Origin: Talpa occidentalis
Lineage: Eukaryota > Chordata > Mammalia > Eulipotyphla > Talpidae
Length of the DNA stretch: 64,000 nt
Assembly (NCBI RefSeq): GCF_014898055.3
Contig: NW_023603184.1
Coordinates: 30,854,808-30,918,807 of the forward strand
Reading direction: 5' to 3'
The notes below the pieces were generated by a model, which saw only the letters and a program-made list of their open reading frames with translations, was not told where the DNA came from and did no database searches. Of the stretch, positions 1 to 11,045 are shown one piece after another. The stretch's first letter is position 1. Every line of letters starts with the position of its first letter. Both the position numbers and the translations under genes were made by a program.

Positions 1-262
1 AAGACATACTTGTTCCATGGTTTTTGAAATAAATACTAGAGAGCCATAAAATGGTACTGGGGGGGGGTATGTTGATTATTTGATTGCAAACAATTTTGTT
101 CACTTAGTTATTCATTAACATAAAAAGATGAAAAATTCTTGGAACATATTTTACATAGATTCAGAACCTAAAGAATTTAATCAAAAGTAAATATAACCTT
201 GGAAAATTATGCAATTAAATATTAGGGAGCTAAACCCTAGACTAGAATGATTAATACTTGTA

Positions 263-302
<40 letters not shown>

Positions 303-614
303 TTTTTTTGCTTTCCCTTTTGGGAAGAGTCCTTAGTGATGAAAGTCTTGTAGGAATATTAGAGATTTAGCCTTCATGAGCTCAGCTGCCAGTATCCAAA
401 GGGAGATATAGAAGCAAAAAGTCTGGTCTGAAGGATCTGGCTGGGAGGTGTTTGCAGACAAGAGTAGGGGAAATAGAGCATTCTGCAGAGAAGTAGGGAG
501 GTGAGAAAAAACCTAGTCACCACAAAGCAGCCAAGGGAACTTCAGCAATGTAGGAAAAGCAGCCCTGGTAGCTCTGCCCCCAGGGACCTGGAGCTTAAGG
601 GCCACCCTGGGCCT
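1..614. other. Single-copy AT-rich DNA with a (TA)n/(T)n microsatellite
   Basis: No gene is seen. A pure TA run at about 259-285 passes directly into a T run to about 309. The rest is unique sequence without a coding frame. Confidence 0.6.
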
Positions 615-1215
615 AATTTTCCTTTGCTACCCTAAAGTGTTACACAGCACCTGGGCATAATAGACATCCACTAAATATTAACTGAGTGAATGTTGGCTAA
701 CATTTCTTGAATGCTTACTATGTACCTGACTGGTCTAAGTGCTTTGCATACATATTTTTTTTAATTTTCACAGTACCCCTAAGTCATAAATGCTTACATC
801 ATTGTCATTTGCAAAGGAGGAAATGGAGACATAGAAAGCTGAAATAATGTGTTTAAAGTCACATTAGTAGAAGTGACTCAGCCAGGATTTGAATGTGTAG
901 AATCTGGTTTTAGTGCTCACACTCTTGGTAACTTGTAAGGACTTGTCACCCAAATATAGGAAGTTCGTGGACTATGAGTCTTCTTGGTTTCTTGCCAGAG
1001 GAAGGGGGAGTAGGGCTCCAGTGATAATCCCAGTAGGGGGTGCTCTAAAGGCTATACTTTGTTTTGTTCAAGAAAAACACAATTTTCTCATTAATCCTCT
1101 GTGGTGGGTAATATTATTCTCATTTAGAAAACTGAGACTCAGCAAGATAAAGAATTTTTTCAAAGTCACAAAGCTAGTAAATAGCAGCCCAACTTCTTCT
1201 GATTAAGCCAAGTGT
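615..1215. repeat. Cluster of three MIR fragments
   Basis: 615-690 resembles the 3' end of MIR on the plus strand (CAGCACCTGGGCATAATAG followed by an ACTAAATATTAA-type end). 693-925 is a minus-strand MIR core with GGAGGAAATGGAGACATAGA and CAGCCAGGATTTGAA. 1090-1215 is another minus-strand MIR core with GAAAACTGAGACTCAGCAAG and CACAAAGCTAGTAAATAGCA. The 97-codon frame over 913-1206 crosses these repeats and is not a gene. Confidence 0.65.
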
Positions 1216-2724
1216 CTATTGTCATTTAAAAACTGTAGTTCCTGAATTACCCTTGGTCATAAAGTGTGGCCCAAGCCTCCTCCTTCCATCTCTTTCTTCT
1301 TAGATCTTTCTGGCTGATACCTTCAGCCTTCATAACCTTTGCTCAAGACAGATCAGTGCAACAAAGAGACATAGCTTTATTGACAAGAGAATGAGTTTGG
1401 TTAAAATAAACATCCCATGTACTGAATCAGGTGCTCAGAGCTATATTAAGAGCATCTTAAGGGAGGAGAATTGAGTCATTGCTATAGGAACAGAGAAGAA
1501 ATTTCCTCTCACCCTTCTAGGTTCTTCTCAGAATGGTCAAGCAAGCTAAGTAATATCAGACAGAATAGTAGAAGAGAACAGATTTGGCTACATAGGTATG
1601 GAGACTCTACATGCATGTAAATTCTAAAGTAAGGCAGAAAGAGGTTTTTATCCCGAGCTAAGGAATGGGACAGGTGCTTGTGGCTTTCAAGAGAAAGGAA
1701 GAGATTCACTTGACAAAAGGACCACATGCTCTGTAATAATGTTTGTCCTGCCATTTAGAGAGTTCTCCAATAGAAAGGTAATTTCTGGAGATAACCCTAA
1801 ATCTGGGTAATAACAGGCATTTTTTTTTTCTTCTGGGAAGTTAAGGAAGTGGTAAATAAATTCCTTTTGGGCCTGCAGGACCTTGGTTGAGCTTGGCTTG
1901 AAATAATCCAAATGCCATAGAATGTACATCTTGGGGAGGCTATCATATATGGCCCTCTAGACTGAGTTGCTATCTGGTCTGAGAGGCCCAGAGACCAGGG
2001 GCCCAGTCTGTGCTGTAATCGCAGAAGAGTTTAACTTCCTCAGAAGTTGCAAAGAAAAATCCTGGATTCCATTGTCTTCAAGCATATGTTGACTGTTTTC
2101 AGCTTTTGCATCTGGGTCTGGAGAAGGACTGTGAGTCTAGTTGACTGAGCCCTGTCACTTGACTAAATCCTAGTTCAAGGGTGACCCATGACTGTGGCTT
2201 GATGAGTCAGATTCAACAAGCTTTGACTTTGAACTTGGAGTGTGGGATGCAAAGAGCAGATGTGGAGAAATTACTGAGACTCCTTTTCTAGATCTTCAGC
2301 ATCTGGGTATTCTTTTGGTAAGATCCCTGAGGGATGCAAGGTCCCAGTTTAGGTCACTCTCCTTTCTTACCCAATTTTTAATTGCCAAGATAATTTTGGT
2401 ACTCCCAGAAAAATGAGGAAGGCCAGCCTCAGGCTGTAGCTCATTCAGGTTTTAACCAGGTTCCCTGTCAGGTGCCACACTGAGTGCCTTCAAAGCCCCA
2501 GGGAGATGTGGGACTAGAAGAGCTAATGTTAACAAAAAGAAAATAACAGTTGAAGGCTGCCTTGGTCATTGGGTAATTTGATTCCCAATAGTCGGGTTAA
2601 TTTTTGTCTGTGGGCTCCCCTGGAGGACACTGGTCTGTCAATCTGGGAACCCATTTACAAGGAAGAAAGAACCACAAATCTCCAAAATCCAGGAGGAGAC
2701 ACTGGAGGAAGCCTGTTTTTCCTC
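1216..2724. other. Unique intergenic DNA, no gene seen
   Basis: The only frames are short antisense ones of about 80 codons at 1509-1929. They overlap one another, lack a recognisable domain and look like chance. Confidence 0.5.
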
Positions 2725-2865
2725 TTAGTTGCTATGTGACTTAATACCTCTAAATTTCAGTTATCTGTAAAATAGGAATGAAGATAGAACCTAACAAAGA
2801 GTTGTCCTGAGACTTGAATAAGACAAAATATTTAAGTTCTGTTCAATAAATGGCATCTTTTCACT
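2725..2865 (+). repeat. MIR fragment
   Basis: It has the tRNA-SINE core order CTATGTGACTTAATACCTCT, CAGTTATCTGTAAAATAGGA, then GTTGTCCTGAGACTTGAATA and a TTCAATAAATGGC end. This is diverged MIR on the plus strand. Confidence 0.65.
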
Positions 2866-3147
2866 TGAGTTTACATCATCCATCTCTCTTCTGTCCATTG
2901 TGATACTAGGGAGGCTCCCACTTAGTGCTCCTTGAATATGTCCTATAACTTATAGACTTCATGTATACTTACATAGTAGTACATGTAATATGCTTATATA
3001 CTTATATATTCATATATGTAATAGATACTAATATTTTATATCATAGTTATGATTCATAACTATTCTGCCATTGACTTTTAAAACAATCATTTTGAAGAAA
3101 GCAGCAATTGTGTATATTCCACTGATACCTACCTCTTTCAGTCCTCT

Positions 3148-3459
3148 AAAATGTAAATATTCTGGGCCTCCCCGGTGGTGCAGCGGTTGAGTGCTGCGTT
3201 GCGATGCTGCCTGCAGCTTCTGTAGCGCCGGTTCAATCCCCGACTGCCAGGCAAGGGTCCCACATGGCACGCAGACCTCTCCTGCCGCCCGCTGCTCCCC
3301 TCAGCAGTGTACTTCATCATTCTGCCTGTTCTACTCTCCACTCTGGCTCTGGTGAATTCTCTCACCCTCCTGCGCCTCTGACTGTACCCAGTGCTTGTAT
3401 AAATAAATAAATAAATCTTAAAAAATAAAATAAAAAAAAATAAAATGTAAAATATTCTG
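3148..3459 (+). repeat. tRNA-derived SINE, copy 1 (subfamily B), with target duplications
   Basis: The body spans about 3165-3441. The head GGCCTCCCCGGTGGTGCAG carries a pol III A-box region, and GGTTCAATCCC is a B box. The tail is (ATAA)n followed by CTTAAAAAATAAAA. Flanking duplications AAAATGTAAATATTCTG (3148-3164) and a copy with one extra A (3442-3459) show L1-driven retroposition. Frames on both strands here are SINE-derived. Confidence 0.9.
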
Positions 3460-4729
3460 CTCATGAGAGGGGGTTATTTGTTTAGACATATTTCCCATTC
3501 ATTGACTTCCCATTATTTCTTTGTCTTTAGATAGTAGCTGTAAATATTAGATATTAGCTATCTTTAGATGTTAGCACTATATTATATTTAAATATTAGGT
3601 ATTGTCTTTAGATATCAGAATGACACCTTTGGAATTAGTGACCAATATCTGAAATACCTACTGGGCTCTTATTACTTCTCAGCTAGCCCAATGGATTGCT
3701 AAGTGCCTTTATTCGGACCATCAGAACTCTGTCCAGATGCTCATTGGCTCCAGTCACAGCAATGATGGTAAGAGACACCTGCCCACAACAGCCCAGTCCA
3801 GTTTGGCCTCATGTTTCATCATTGGCAGATTTCACTATACAAGGAACTCTTTGCATTTAGAAGATCTCCCAAGAGTTAATGCCATTTGCTTGTATTTCCT
3901 TTCTGTCTTAAAACTTATTATGTCCTTTTAATTCTCCACATATTGAATTTATATATTGCTATGCAAACACACACAATCATTCCCTTTCTTCTCAGAAAGT
4001 AAACTGGGCTCTGATGGCCTGCAGGCTCTTAGTGCTCTCAGAATATTTAGAAACTCATAGAGCAGTTAGGGTTTCTCTTGATTATAGGGCCTAGATCACT
4101 AGCAGTCAGCATCTAGTATTAGCAATGGCCCTAGGCTTGTCAGGACTCTTAAGTTTTGTCTCTAACTCTATGGAAGTGGGGCACTTATTTTACCTCCATA
4201 GATTTCAGTGTTTTCATCTGTTGCACTAGAATAATTATATCTGCCTTGATTAATTCCCAGGGTAGATGGAGTGATCCAAAGATAGTTGAATATATTTCAA
4301 AAAATTATAAGGTGACATACAAATGCATGATATTCATATTATTAAATTTAAAGCTAATCAAAGTAATTGGCTAAGAACTGAAATGATACAGAGCAGTGAA
4401 TGATTTTGATTATTGGTCAGATATTCACATTACCAGTTAATCTCTAACGTTCTGACTTTGTGAAAATATGTCAGGAATATTAGCTTATACTTAGCCAGAA
4501 TTCAGATTTTAGCAGAAATGTCTAAGTAGACATTCAAGAAATATGAAATCAATATTTGCCTCTCTTGGGTTCTTTCCTTATCTGCCAAATAAACATATAG
4601 GAACACTCGCATATACACATTTCTCTTTCCTCCCATCACTCGCATAAACACCCAAATCATGAAATATTAGCCAATCAGAAATAACAGATTTTTTTCTGTT
4701 TTGATAAGATTGGGAAAGAACATGTGGAA
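3460..4729. other. Unique AT-rich DNA with a degenerate ATATTAG-type repeat
   Basis: At 3525-3625 the words TAGATATTAGCT, TTTAGATGTTAGC, AAATATTAGGTATTG and TTTAGATATCAG form a loose local repeat. Nothing else is recognised to 4729. Confidence 0.4.
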
Positions 4730-4925
4730 GCTCTTATCATGTGCCAATGGCAGGCTTACTGCATGAAAATGTTGCATCATTTAGTGTCTACAATACTGCT
4801 ATTAGGCAAGCATCATTGTCTAAATTTTATAGATGAAGAGACTGAGATTTGAAAACATGTGACTGTTAGTAGATGATAGAACTAGGATTTATATGCATAA
4901 GTTTGTTTCTAAACTCTAGACTTGT
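4730..4925 (-). repeat. MIR, nearly full core
   Basis: On the plus strand it reads as reversed MIR: CTTATCATGTGCCAATGGCA, ATTTTATAGATGAAGAGACT, GTTAGTAGATGATAGAACTA, then AGGATTTATATGC. Confidence 0.7.
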
Positions 4926-6329
4926 CACCACACCAGTATTCCCAACTGCTCATCATTTTTCCCACGTCTACACAGTGCCACAAGACCCTGTGGGCCGGGT
5001 CCTAGAGTCCACCTAGTTTCCTAGAATCCAGTTTTACAAATTCTGATTTGGCAATCCTAGTATAAATCCTTTAAATCTCTATGCTTAACAAACAGGCCAG
5101 GAAACAGTGAAAGGCAGTTAGGGTAAGCACTGCAAGATACTTTGGAGTCTAAGATGTATATATGGAAAGATTTCAAGAGGTGGTAACTTCTGGAAAGGGT
5201 AAGAAATTGGAGAAGGTATCTGAGAATTCAGACACACACACACACACATGTACATATACACATATACATACTTCTCCAATTCAACTAAAGGGAAGGAATT
5301 TTTGTCTTTATCTTTCACTCATATATCCAAGTGCCTAGAACTGTTTAACACAAAACAGATCACAGTATTTACTAAGTAGAGGAATGAAATGAATCAGAGA
5401 TTCACTATTTTACTTAGTAAATAGATGAATATGCAAATAGGTTGGAAAAATAGGTACGAATCTCTGATTCTGTGTTTGCTCGTTCTTGTGTTTATTCATT
5501 GAAATGGTTAATATCTGGTGCAGATGTTTCAATTCAACAATGTGCTGGTCCTTTTCACAGCTCTGTAATCCTTCTGAAATTGTTAATGAAAGTTAGAGAT
5601 AAACATACCACAGTTCAGTTTGAAATTGGGCTCCTCTGTCCTTTTGGTTCATTTCCTCCCAAATTCATGAATTCAGGAAGAGCTTGTCAACTCTCTGAAC
5701 GAGACGACTGTGGCAAAACAAATTTATGAATCCAATCAGAAATGAACAGCAGTGATTCCACTGGTTTGATGGATGTGCCTCAACAAATCCCTGCCTCCCC
5801 CTGAAGCAGGGGGTTGGAGGAACTTTGAGGAGAGGACATGAGAAATCTATTTGTGATGCTATATGGATCCCAAGTGAATGGACCTGCAGGTAGAGAAGGC
5901 AGCAGGCTGCATCCATCAGCATCGCCAACATCTGTCCTCCCTTCCAGCCATTCCACTGAGGCCACTGACCACGGTCTGTCACTAGATCTAGTGCTCAGAC
6001 ATTCCGCTTGAGCAGAGACTTCACATAGCACGAGTGTGAGGGTGAGCCCAGGTGTTCCAGGGGAAAATCTAAATGGGTGGGGAGAAGGGGGAGGGGCAAG
6101 GCTAGCAAACTCTCCCAGTAATGGCCACCAGGTTGCTGACAGAGTCAATATTCCAGAGGACTGAATTCTATCCTGTTAACCACCTTATTCCCATCCCCGT
6201 CCCTTTAGGACCAGAAGTTATATTGATGTGCGCCTGAATTCACTTTACTGCAGTCTAAGCATGCACATTTTCCTATGTCTAGACAGTGCCTTTCAGCCAC
6301 AATCAGTGCTCAAAAATTTATAGTCACAA
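4926..6329. other. Unique DNA with a short (CA)n tract
   Basis: A (CA)9-type tract lies at about 5231-5248, followed by CATATACA words. Antisense frames of 105 and 122 codons at 5665-6148 have no recognisable domain and overlap each other, so I do not call them genes. Confidence 0.4.
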
Positions 6330-6511
6330 CTATTGTACTGGATACTTTCTTTGAACCAACTTCTTTGCTAAGCACTGTAAGACACGATGTCTTTGACTCC
6401 TCATGATTTTATCAGAGCCACCAATATTTCACAAATGAAAAAGCTGATACTCAAAGAAGTTAAGGAATTTTATCTAGATGACACCATTGCTAAGAGGTGA
6501 AGCTGATACTC

Positions 6512-7179
6512 TTTTTTTTTTTAATTTTATTTTTATATTCCCCATACAATTGCAACCCTCTTATTTTGACCCCAATCCCTCCTGATAGTCTGTCTTCTTC
6601 AGAGACTGAGCTGCTTCTTACTGCAAAGTGTCCCTTTTTGAATTTGCATAACTATGGGAACACCCCACCCCCACCTTTGTCCTTCAAGTTTGGCCTTCCA
6701 GCTCCTCTTTCTGATTCCCAGTCTCCCTTATCTCCCAGTGCCTGGTCACAGCAGGCACTAAATGACTCTATTGGTAGCTTATTCTATGCAGCACATAACC
6801 CTTAGATCTTTTTTTTTAAGATTTATTTTTTTAAATTTATACAATAGCTGGGGTATAGGCCAGAGGTGCGAGAGGGTGATTCACCAGAGAAAGAGTGGGG
6901 AACAGAACAGGCAAACTGACTGAAATACACTGCTGAGGGGAACAGCGGGCGCGACCGAAGAGGTCTGCTGCGCCATGTGGGAATCTCCCTGGCTGGCTGG
7001 GAATCAAACCCGTGCTTCAGAGGCTGCAGACAGCTTCACAGCCTTGCACTCAACCACCAGGAGAGGCCTCTAACCCTTAGATCTTGTCTACGCTCGTAAT
7101 TTACTTCATGAAGCAAATTTATCTTTTTTCTCTTGAGTTACTTTGCTTAGCATAACCCCTTCCACCTCCATCTTGGCAC
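6512..7179 (-). mobile_element. 5'-truncated L1 (3' end of ORF2 and 3' UTR), interrupted by a SINE
   Basis: It starts with the poly-T of a reversed A tail. 6523-6585 is the complement of the 3' end of the L1 at 54.7-56.4 kb (CCCATACAATTGCAACC, TATTTTGACCCCAATCCCTC). At about 7125-7175, GTTACTTTGCTTAGCATAAC and CCCTTCCACCTCCATCTTG match the complement of the ORF2p C-terminal coding region. The intervening 3' UTR is longer than in the 54.7-kb copy, so the subfamily may differ. A SINE occupies 6811-7070. Confidence 0.75.
6796..7085 (-). repeat. tRNA-derived SINE, copy 2, with a perfect 15-bp target duplication
   Basis: The body is 6811-7070, reversed: TTTAAGATTTATTTTTTTAA tail, body with CACCAGAGAAAGAGTGGGGA, B-box complement GGAATCAAACC, and terminal GGAGAGGCCTC. 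TAACCCTTAGATCTT flanks it at 6796-6810 and 7071-7085. It sits inside the L1 at 6512-7179. Confidence 0.93.
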
Positions 7180-7396
7180 AGCTGAGACTCAGCCATGGTC
7201 TCAGAAGGAAATACTAGGCCTCAGTCGGAAGCACTTCTAGATGTTCCCTTAGTACTACAACTCCCAGGTTAGGACCCTGTGGATGTGTGCCAGGCTTACC
7301 CTGGTGACTTCTGTCATCTGCACAGAGAGTAGTCTCTGACTCTTGGCTCAGAACAGGTGGGAGGCTCAGAGTAGAGACACTGATTTTTCTTCCCAT

Positions 7397-7881
7397 TGTT
7401 GTAGAGCAACCCCGATACAAAACGGGGTGCCTGACTGTGGGTCCTCACCCGCGCGCTTAAAAAGAACTTATCAATGCTCTACTGCAGGCACACGTGAAAG
7501 GTTAATAAAAGGTTTATTTACAAAGGAAAGGGAAATGAGGAAATGTACAGTTCTGGGAGAAAAGTGGGAGACAAAGTTTTAAATGAGTCCTACCCGATCC
7601 GCCGATCAGGAATCCCAAAATGGCGCTCTGAGAGCTGGCCGCCAGCCAGGAGCGGTAAAGCCAGGAGGCGAGCGATCGCGAGCCAGAGAGCGAGCAAGGC
7701 CCATGTGTTTGGTTTTTATATCCAACCTGGCTGCCCAACTCCACCCTCAGGTCCCAGCCACCCTCCCCTTGGTGGTGATGGGATTTGTCTTTCCCAATGT
7801 CCTGATGGCTTTAGTCTGGAGTGGGGGTGGGGTCCACAAAGCCTGTATGAGATTATCTCAGGACATCCTTTCCCCCTAACA
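7397..7881 (-). repeat. 3' LTR of the miniature provirus
   Basis: It has TG/CA-type termini on both strands. The TATAAAA complement is at 7714-7720 and the AATAAA complement at 7513-7518. It differs from the other LTR by A/G near 7455, G/A in TACCCGATCC, T/C in CCATGTGTTT, G/A in GGATTTGTCT and A/G in GTCCACAAAG. Frames on both strands here are duplicated in the other LTR and are not genes. Confidence 0.9.
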
Positions 7882-7946
7882 ATTCCCCCCTTTCACTTTT
7901 TGCCACCATTTCCATGGTGATGAAGATCAAACATATGGCGCCAAAC
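7882..7946 (-). other. 65-bp provirus interior with PPT, hairpin and PBS-like start
   Basis: On the minus strand it begins GTTTGGCGCCATATG right after the 5' LTR. TGGCGCC matches the first bases of a tRNA-Lys-type primer-binding site, but the following bases do not. It ends with the purine run GAAAGGGGGGAAT touching the 3' LTR. CACCAT (7904-7909) and ATGGTG (7914-7919) can form a six-pair stem. No coding sequence is present. Confidence 0.75.
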
Positions 7947-8431
7947 TGTTGTAGAGCAACCCCGATACAAAACGGGGTGCCTGACTGTGGGTCCTCACCC
8001 GCGCGCTTAAAAAGGACTTATCAATGCTCTACTGCAGGCACACGTGAAAGGTTAATAAAAGGTTTATTTACAAAGGAAAGGGAAATGAGGAAATGTACAG
8101 TTCTGGGAGAAAAGTGGGAGACAAAGTTTTAAATGAGTCCTACCCAATCCGCCGATCAGGAATCCCAAAATGGCGCTCTGAGAGCTGGCCGCCAGCCAGG
8201 AGCGGTAAAGCCAGGAGGCGAGCGATCGCGAGCCAGAGAGCGAGCAAGGCCCACGTGTTTGGTTTTTATATCCAACCTGGCTGCCCAACTCCACCCTCAG
8301 GTCCCAGCCACCCTCCCCTTGGTGGTGATGGGATTTATCTTTCCCAATGTCCTGATGGCTTTAGTCTGGAGTGGGGGTGGGGTCCACGAAGCCTGTATGA
8401 GATTATCTCAGGACATCCTTTCCCCCTAACA
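7947..8431 (-). repeat. 5' LTR of the miniature provirus
   Basis: TATAAAA complement at 8264-8270 and AATAAA complement at 8063-8068. CACGTG E-box words lie at 8041-8046 and 8252-8257; the second is CATGTG in the partner LTR. CpG-rich words such as GCGATCGCGAG are kept. Confidence 0.9.
8264..8270 (-). promoter_or_regulatory. Putative LTR TATA box
   Basis: TATAAAA on the minus strand, about 162 nt inside the 5' LTR, with the polyadenylation signal about 200 nt downstream, which gives a U3-R-U5 order. The same word is kept in the other LTR at 7714-7720. Confidence 0.55.
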
Positions 8432-8534
8432 CCATGAGAGTTCTCAGTCAGGCCCAAAGAGAAGAAAGCAAGGCAGAATGAACTACTCTCTGGTCCTGTG
8501 TTATGCTGTATTCTGCATTCCTAATTTCCTACAT

Positions 8535-8650
8535 AGTCACAAAATCCTAGGAGCAAAACTGTGTGGTAGGTTTGCCTCCCCTTTAAATGGAAGCTGAAAA
8601 CTCAGACTTTAAGTGACTTGCTCAAGGTCATGCAGATTTTGAATCTGGAT
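8535..8650 (-). repeat. MIR fragment
   Basis: Reversed MIR core: AAATGGAAGCTGAAAACTCA, AAGTGACTTGCTCAAGGTCA, then GCAGATTTTGAATCTGGAT. Confidence 0.7.
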
Positions 8651-10534
8651 CGCTCATTTTTTCTCCTGGGAAATGCTGTCCCTCATGGGAAGGGACAGCA
8701 AAGAAGAGGAGAGATATAGTAAAGGGGGGACAATGGATTCTGATTCCAGGACCAAAAGCATTAGGGGTATGAGATACGTGACTGCATGTCAGATTCAGAT
8801 CTTAGATGCCCCCTTGCACATGCCTCTGAGTCTTTGTTTCCTCCCATCAAGATTTCAGGAAAACAATTGTCAGGAGAGGCTTGGACACCTGGTTGCCTCT
8901 GCCTGGGACCAGGGAAGGTCATCTCATAATTAACTTTGTGCACAACTCATTGGAATGAGAAGGGTATTCTTCAATGGCCTTGTGGTACAGAACAAATGCC
9001 TCATTAATCAGAAACCAGCAACCTGAACCCAAGCATTAATAACGTGAGCGAGAATAATGACTCAGCATCACCTGGGACACAAGTGCAACCACGTACTCAT
9101 TCTTGAGAAGGAGCCTATATGGTTGGACTAGCAAGGCGGGCAGTCACTGAGGGATGAGAGGCAGAACTGGGCAAGCGATTTGGGGAGGGGCACACAGACA
9201 AGAGGAAAGGACTCTAGCAGTCCTTCCTTCAAGATTGTTTGGGAGGAATGGAAAGGAACTGAATGTTGAGGATCATGATCCTGAGGCTGAGAAGTAGAGT
9301 CAGGGACCAGACTAACTTGGGGAATAGGGCAACTTTTCAAACTAAAAATCCTCTGCCTCATGGATTGCAGAGTCCTAGGCGTTAAGTTCCCACAGGATGA
9401 CTTCTCTGGGCTGATCTTTGACCTCAGAGATGCAACTTGTAAAATGTCAATCCTCACTATTGAAGGTGGAATCTTAGAGGTCAAATTTAAAGCTGGAGAC
9501 ACCCACTTAAGGGAGAAGACTTGAGGGCCAAATGGTCAAATCAGTGTTTAGAACATATTGCTGCAGACTGTGTTGAGAGGCAAAGTTGGGGCACCTGAGG
9601 CTATTGTTTTTTCAAGTCAAAAGCCAGAAGTGACTAGATATGAACTTAATGAACTTTGTGTGAATCAACTATTACCATCAGCAGCCTCATTTATAGGTGG
9701 ACAATTCTTCTCTCAGGGCATTTGAAACATTTTTTCAGGACACACAAACTGGGCCCTGAAACCCTTATTCCATGTCCCTTCTTCCCCTCTCCACCCTGCT
9801 TTTCCCCTAGTATCTGATCCCTCTGGTCTCCTGAAAGGTGGTTTTCGGGCTGCCCCCCATGCTGGCAAGGGCCAATCTACAGCGGGAATGATGAACTCCC
9901 CCTGATGTGATGGGGTGTGACTGCCAATCTCACTCTGGGTCCTGAGTATGCTGCCAGCCTCTGCCAGCCTGGCTTTCTATCAGCCACTCAGCATTTTCTC
10001 CAGATGCAGGCCAGCATGGGGAATCCCCAGGACAGGAAATTGAGGTGTTTCATCCTGTGAAAAATCACAGAAGGCCCTAATTTGAATTCTGCACCCTCAC
10101 AAGTGTGCAGAGATACTGAGTCATTCTCATTTATCTGACTCAGCGACAGGACAGCTGATGGTGAGAACATTGCTTGACCTTGACCCCAACTGGGAAACTA
10201 GAAAAGGCATCCCCTGCTTCTGTACAAAACTGTCTCTATCAGGCCTCGGTAAATGAGATGTTGTAAAATTTCGATAGAGACTGAATGGAAATCTGTTTGT
10301 TCTGACTGTGAAAAACATGTTTATGTAGCTAACAAGAAATATAAACAAGAACTGGAGGGGAATGCTACTGCTTCTAAGTGTGCTTGATATGCTAATTACA
10401 AATTATGCTTATCTTTTTGTATTAAAGCAGGTCCCCTCAGGAATTTATATGTTTGCTAGTTACTATGAGTACTCAAAAGTTATTAGGTGGGATTTCTTAA
10501 AAAAATATGTTATAATTTAGGTAAGTGTTCACAT
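8651..10534. other. Unique intergenic DNA, no gene seen
   Basis: Frames of 60-124 codons occur (for example minus strand 9128-9502), but none shows a domain, a splice context or a composition distinct from chance. Confidence 0.4.
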
Positions 10535-10665
10535 CTATTATTCATTCATTTATCCAGTAAACATTTACTGAACTCTTATTCTATGACAGGGACAGTGCAC
10601 AGGAGGGACAGTAGGGAATTAGAGAGAGGAGGCCCCTGCCTTCGGGGTTTCTGTTCTATTTGGTG
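10535..10665 (+). repeat. Ancient mammalian interspersed repeat fragment
   Basis: The words TTCATTCATTTATCCAGTAA and CATTTACTGAACTCTTATTC, followed by a diverged tail, fit a very common fossil mammalian repeat. I cannot name its class with confidence. Confidence 0.5.
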
Positions 10666-10844
10666 AAACTGTTCTATTTTGGACGGAGATGGGAGAGTCT
10701 GCTATGCTTTCAGAAGAGCAAAGACTCTCAGAAAGCACATTTAAAGAAGGCCAGTGTCCATGCTCAGTGGATCTGTTCTAGGCCACACATTAATTGGTGT
10801 CCAGGTCCTTACTTGCCTTACTTGCAATCCAAAGAGATCTAAGT

Positions 10845-11045
10845 TCAAATCCTAACCCTATCACTTAATAGCTGTGCTGTGTGTTGCTGTCAAGTCCTAT
10901 AACCTCAGTGAGACTCAGGCTGTATCTGCAAAACAGGGATCTAATTTGAGCCTCATGGGACTTTGTGAATTAAATGAGATCTTGGACATAATGTGCTCAT
11001 CATAACACAGAACATGGCATGTGACAGTCAATATTGTTATCAATG
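10845..11045 (+). repeat. MIR, near full length
   Basis: Plus-strand MIR order: AAGTTCAAATCCTAACCCTA, CACTTAATAGCTGTGC, TATCTGCAAAACAGGGATCT, GTGAATTAAATGAGATCTTG and an AACATGGCATGTGACAGTCA end. Confidence 0.75.

Larger units (their letters stand above)
6330..7215 (-). repeat. MIR split by an L1 insertion
   Basis: The left part, 6330-6511, contains the reversed MIR core (AAATGAAAAAGCTGATACTC, GAAGTTAAGGAATTTTATCT). The repeat resumes at 7180 with AGCTGAGACTCAGCCATGGT, the next part of the MIR order. The interruption (6512-7179) is flanked by AGCTGATACTC (6501-6511) and AGCTGAGACTC (7180-7190), an 11-bp target duplication with one mismatch. Confidence 0.7.
7397..8431 (-). mobile_element. Miniature provirus: two 485-bp LTRs with a 65-bp interior
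   Basis: Two direct LTRs (7397-7881 and 7947-8431) flank only 65 bp. The whole is bounded by CCAT at 7393-7396 and 8432-8435, a 4-bp target duplication as is usual for class I (gammaretrovirus-like) ERVs. The element reads on the minus strand. There each LTR runs TGTTAGGGGG to CTACAACA, with TATAAAA about 160 nt in and AATAAA about 365 nt in. A purine tract precedes the 3' LTR and a TGGCGCC start follows the 5' LTR, as expected for a PPT and a primer-binding site. No gag, pol or env sequence remains. The LTRs differ at 5 of 485 sites, all transitions. Confidence 0.92.

Noticed and set aside
7543..8437. Duplicated open frames of 98-125 codons on both strands
   Set aside because: They lie in the two LTR copies and are identical because the LTRs are identical. 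They have no retroviral or host protein motif.
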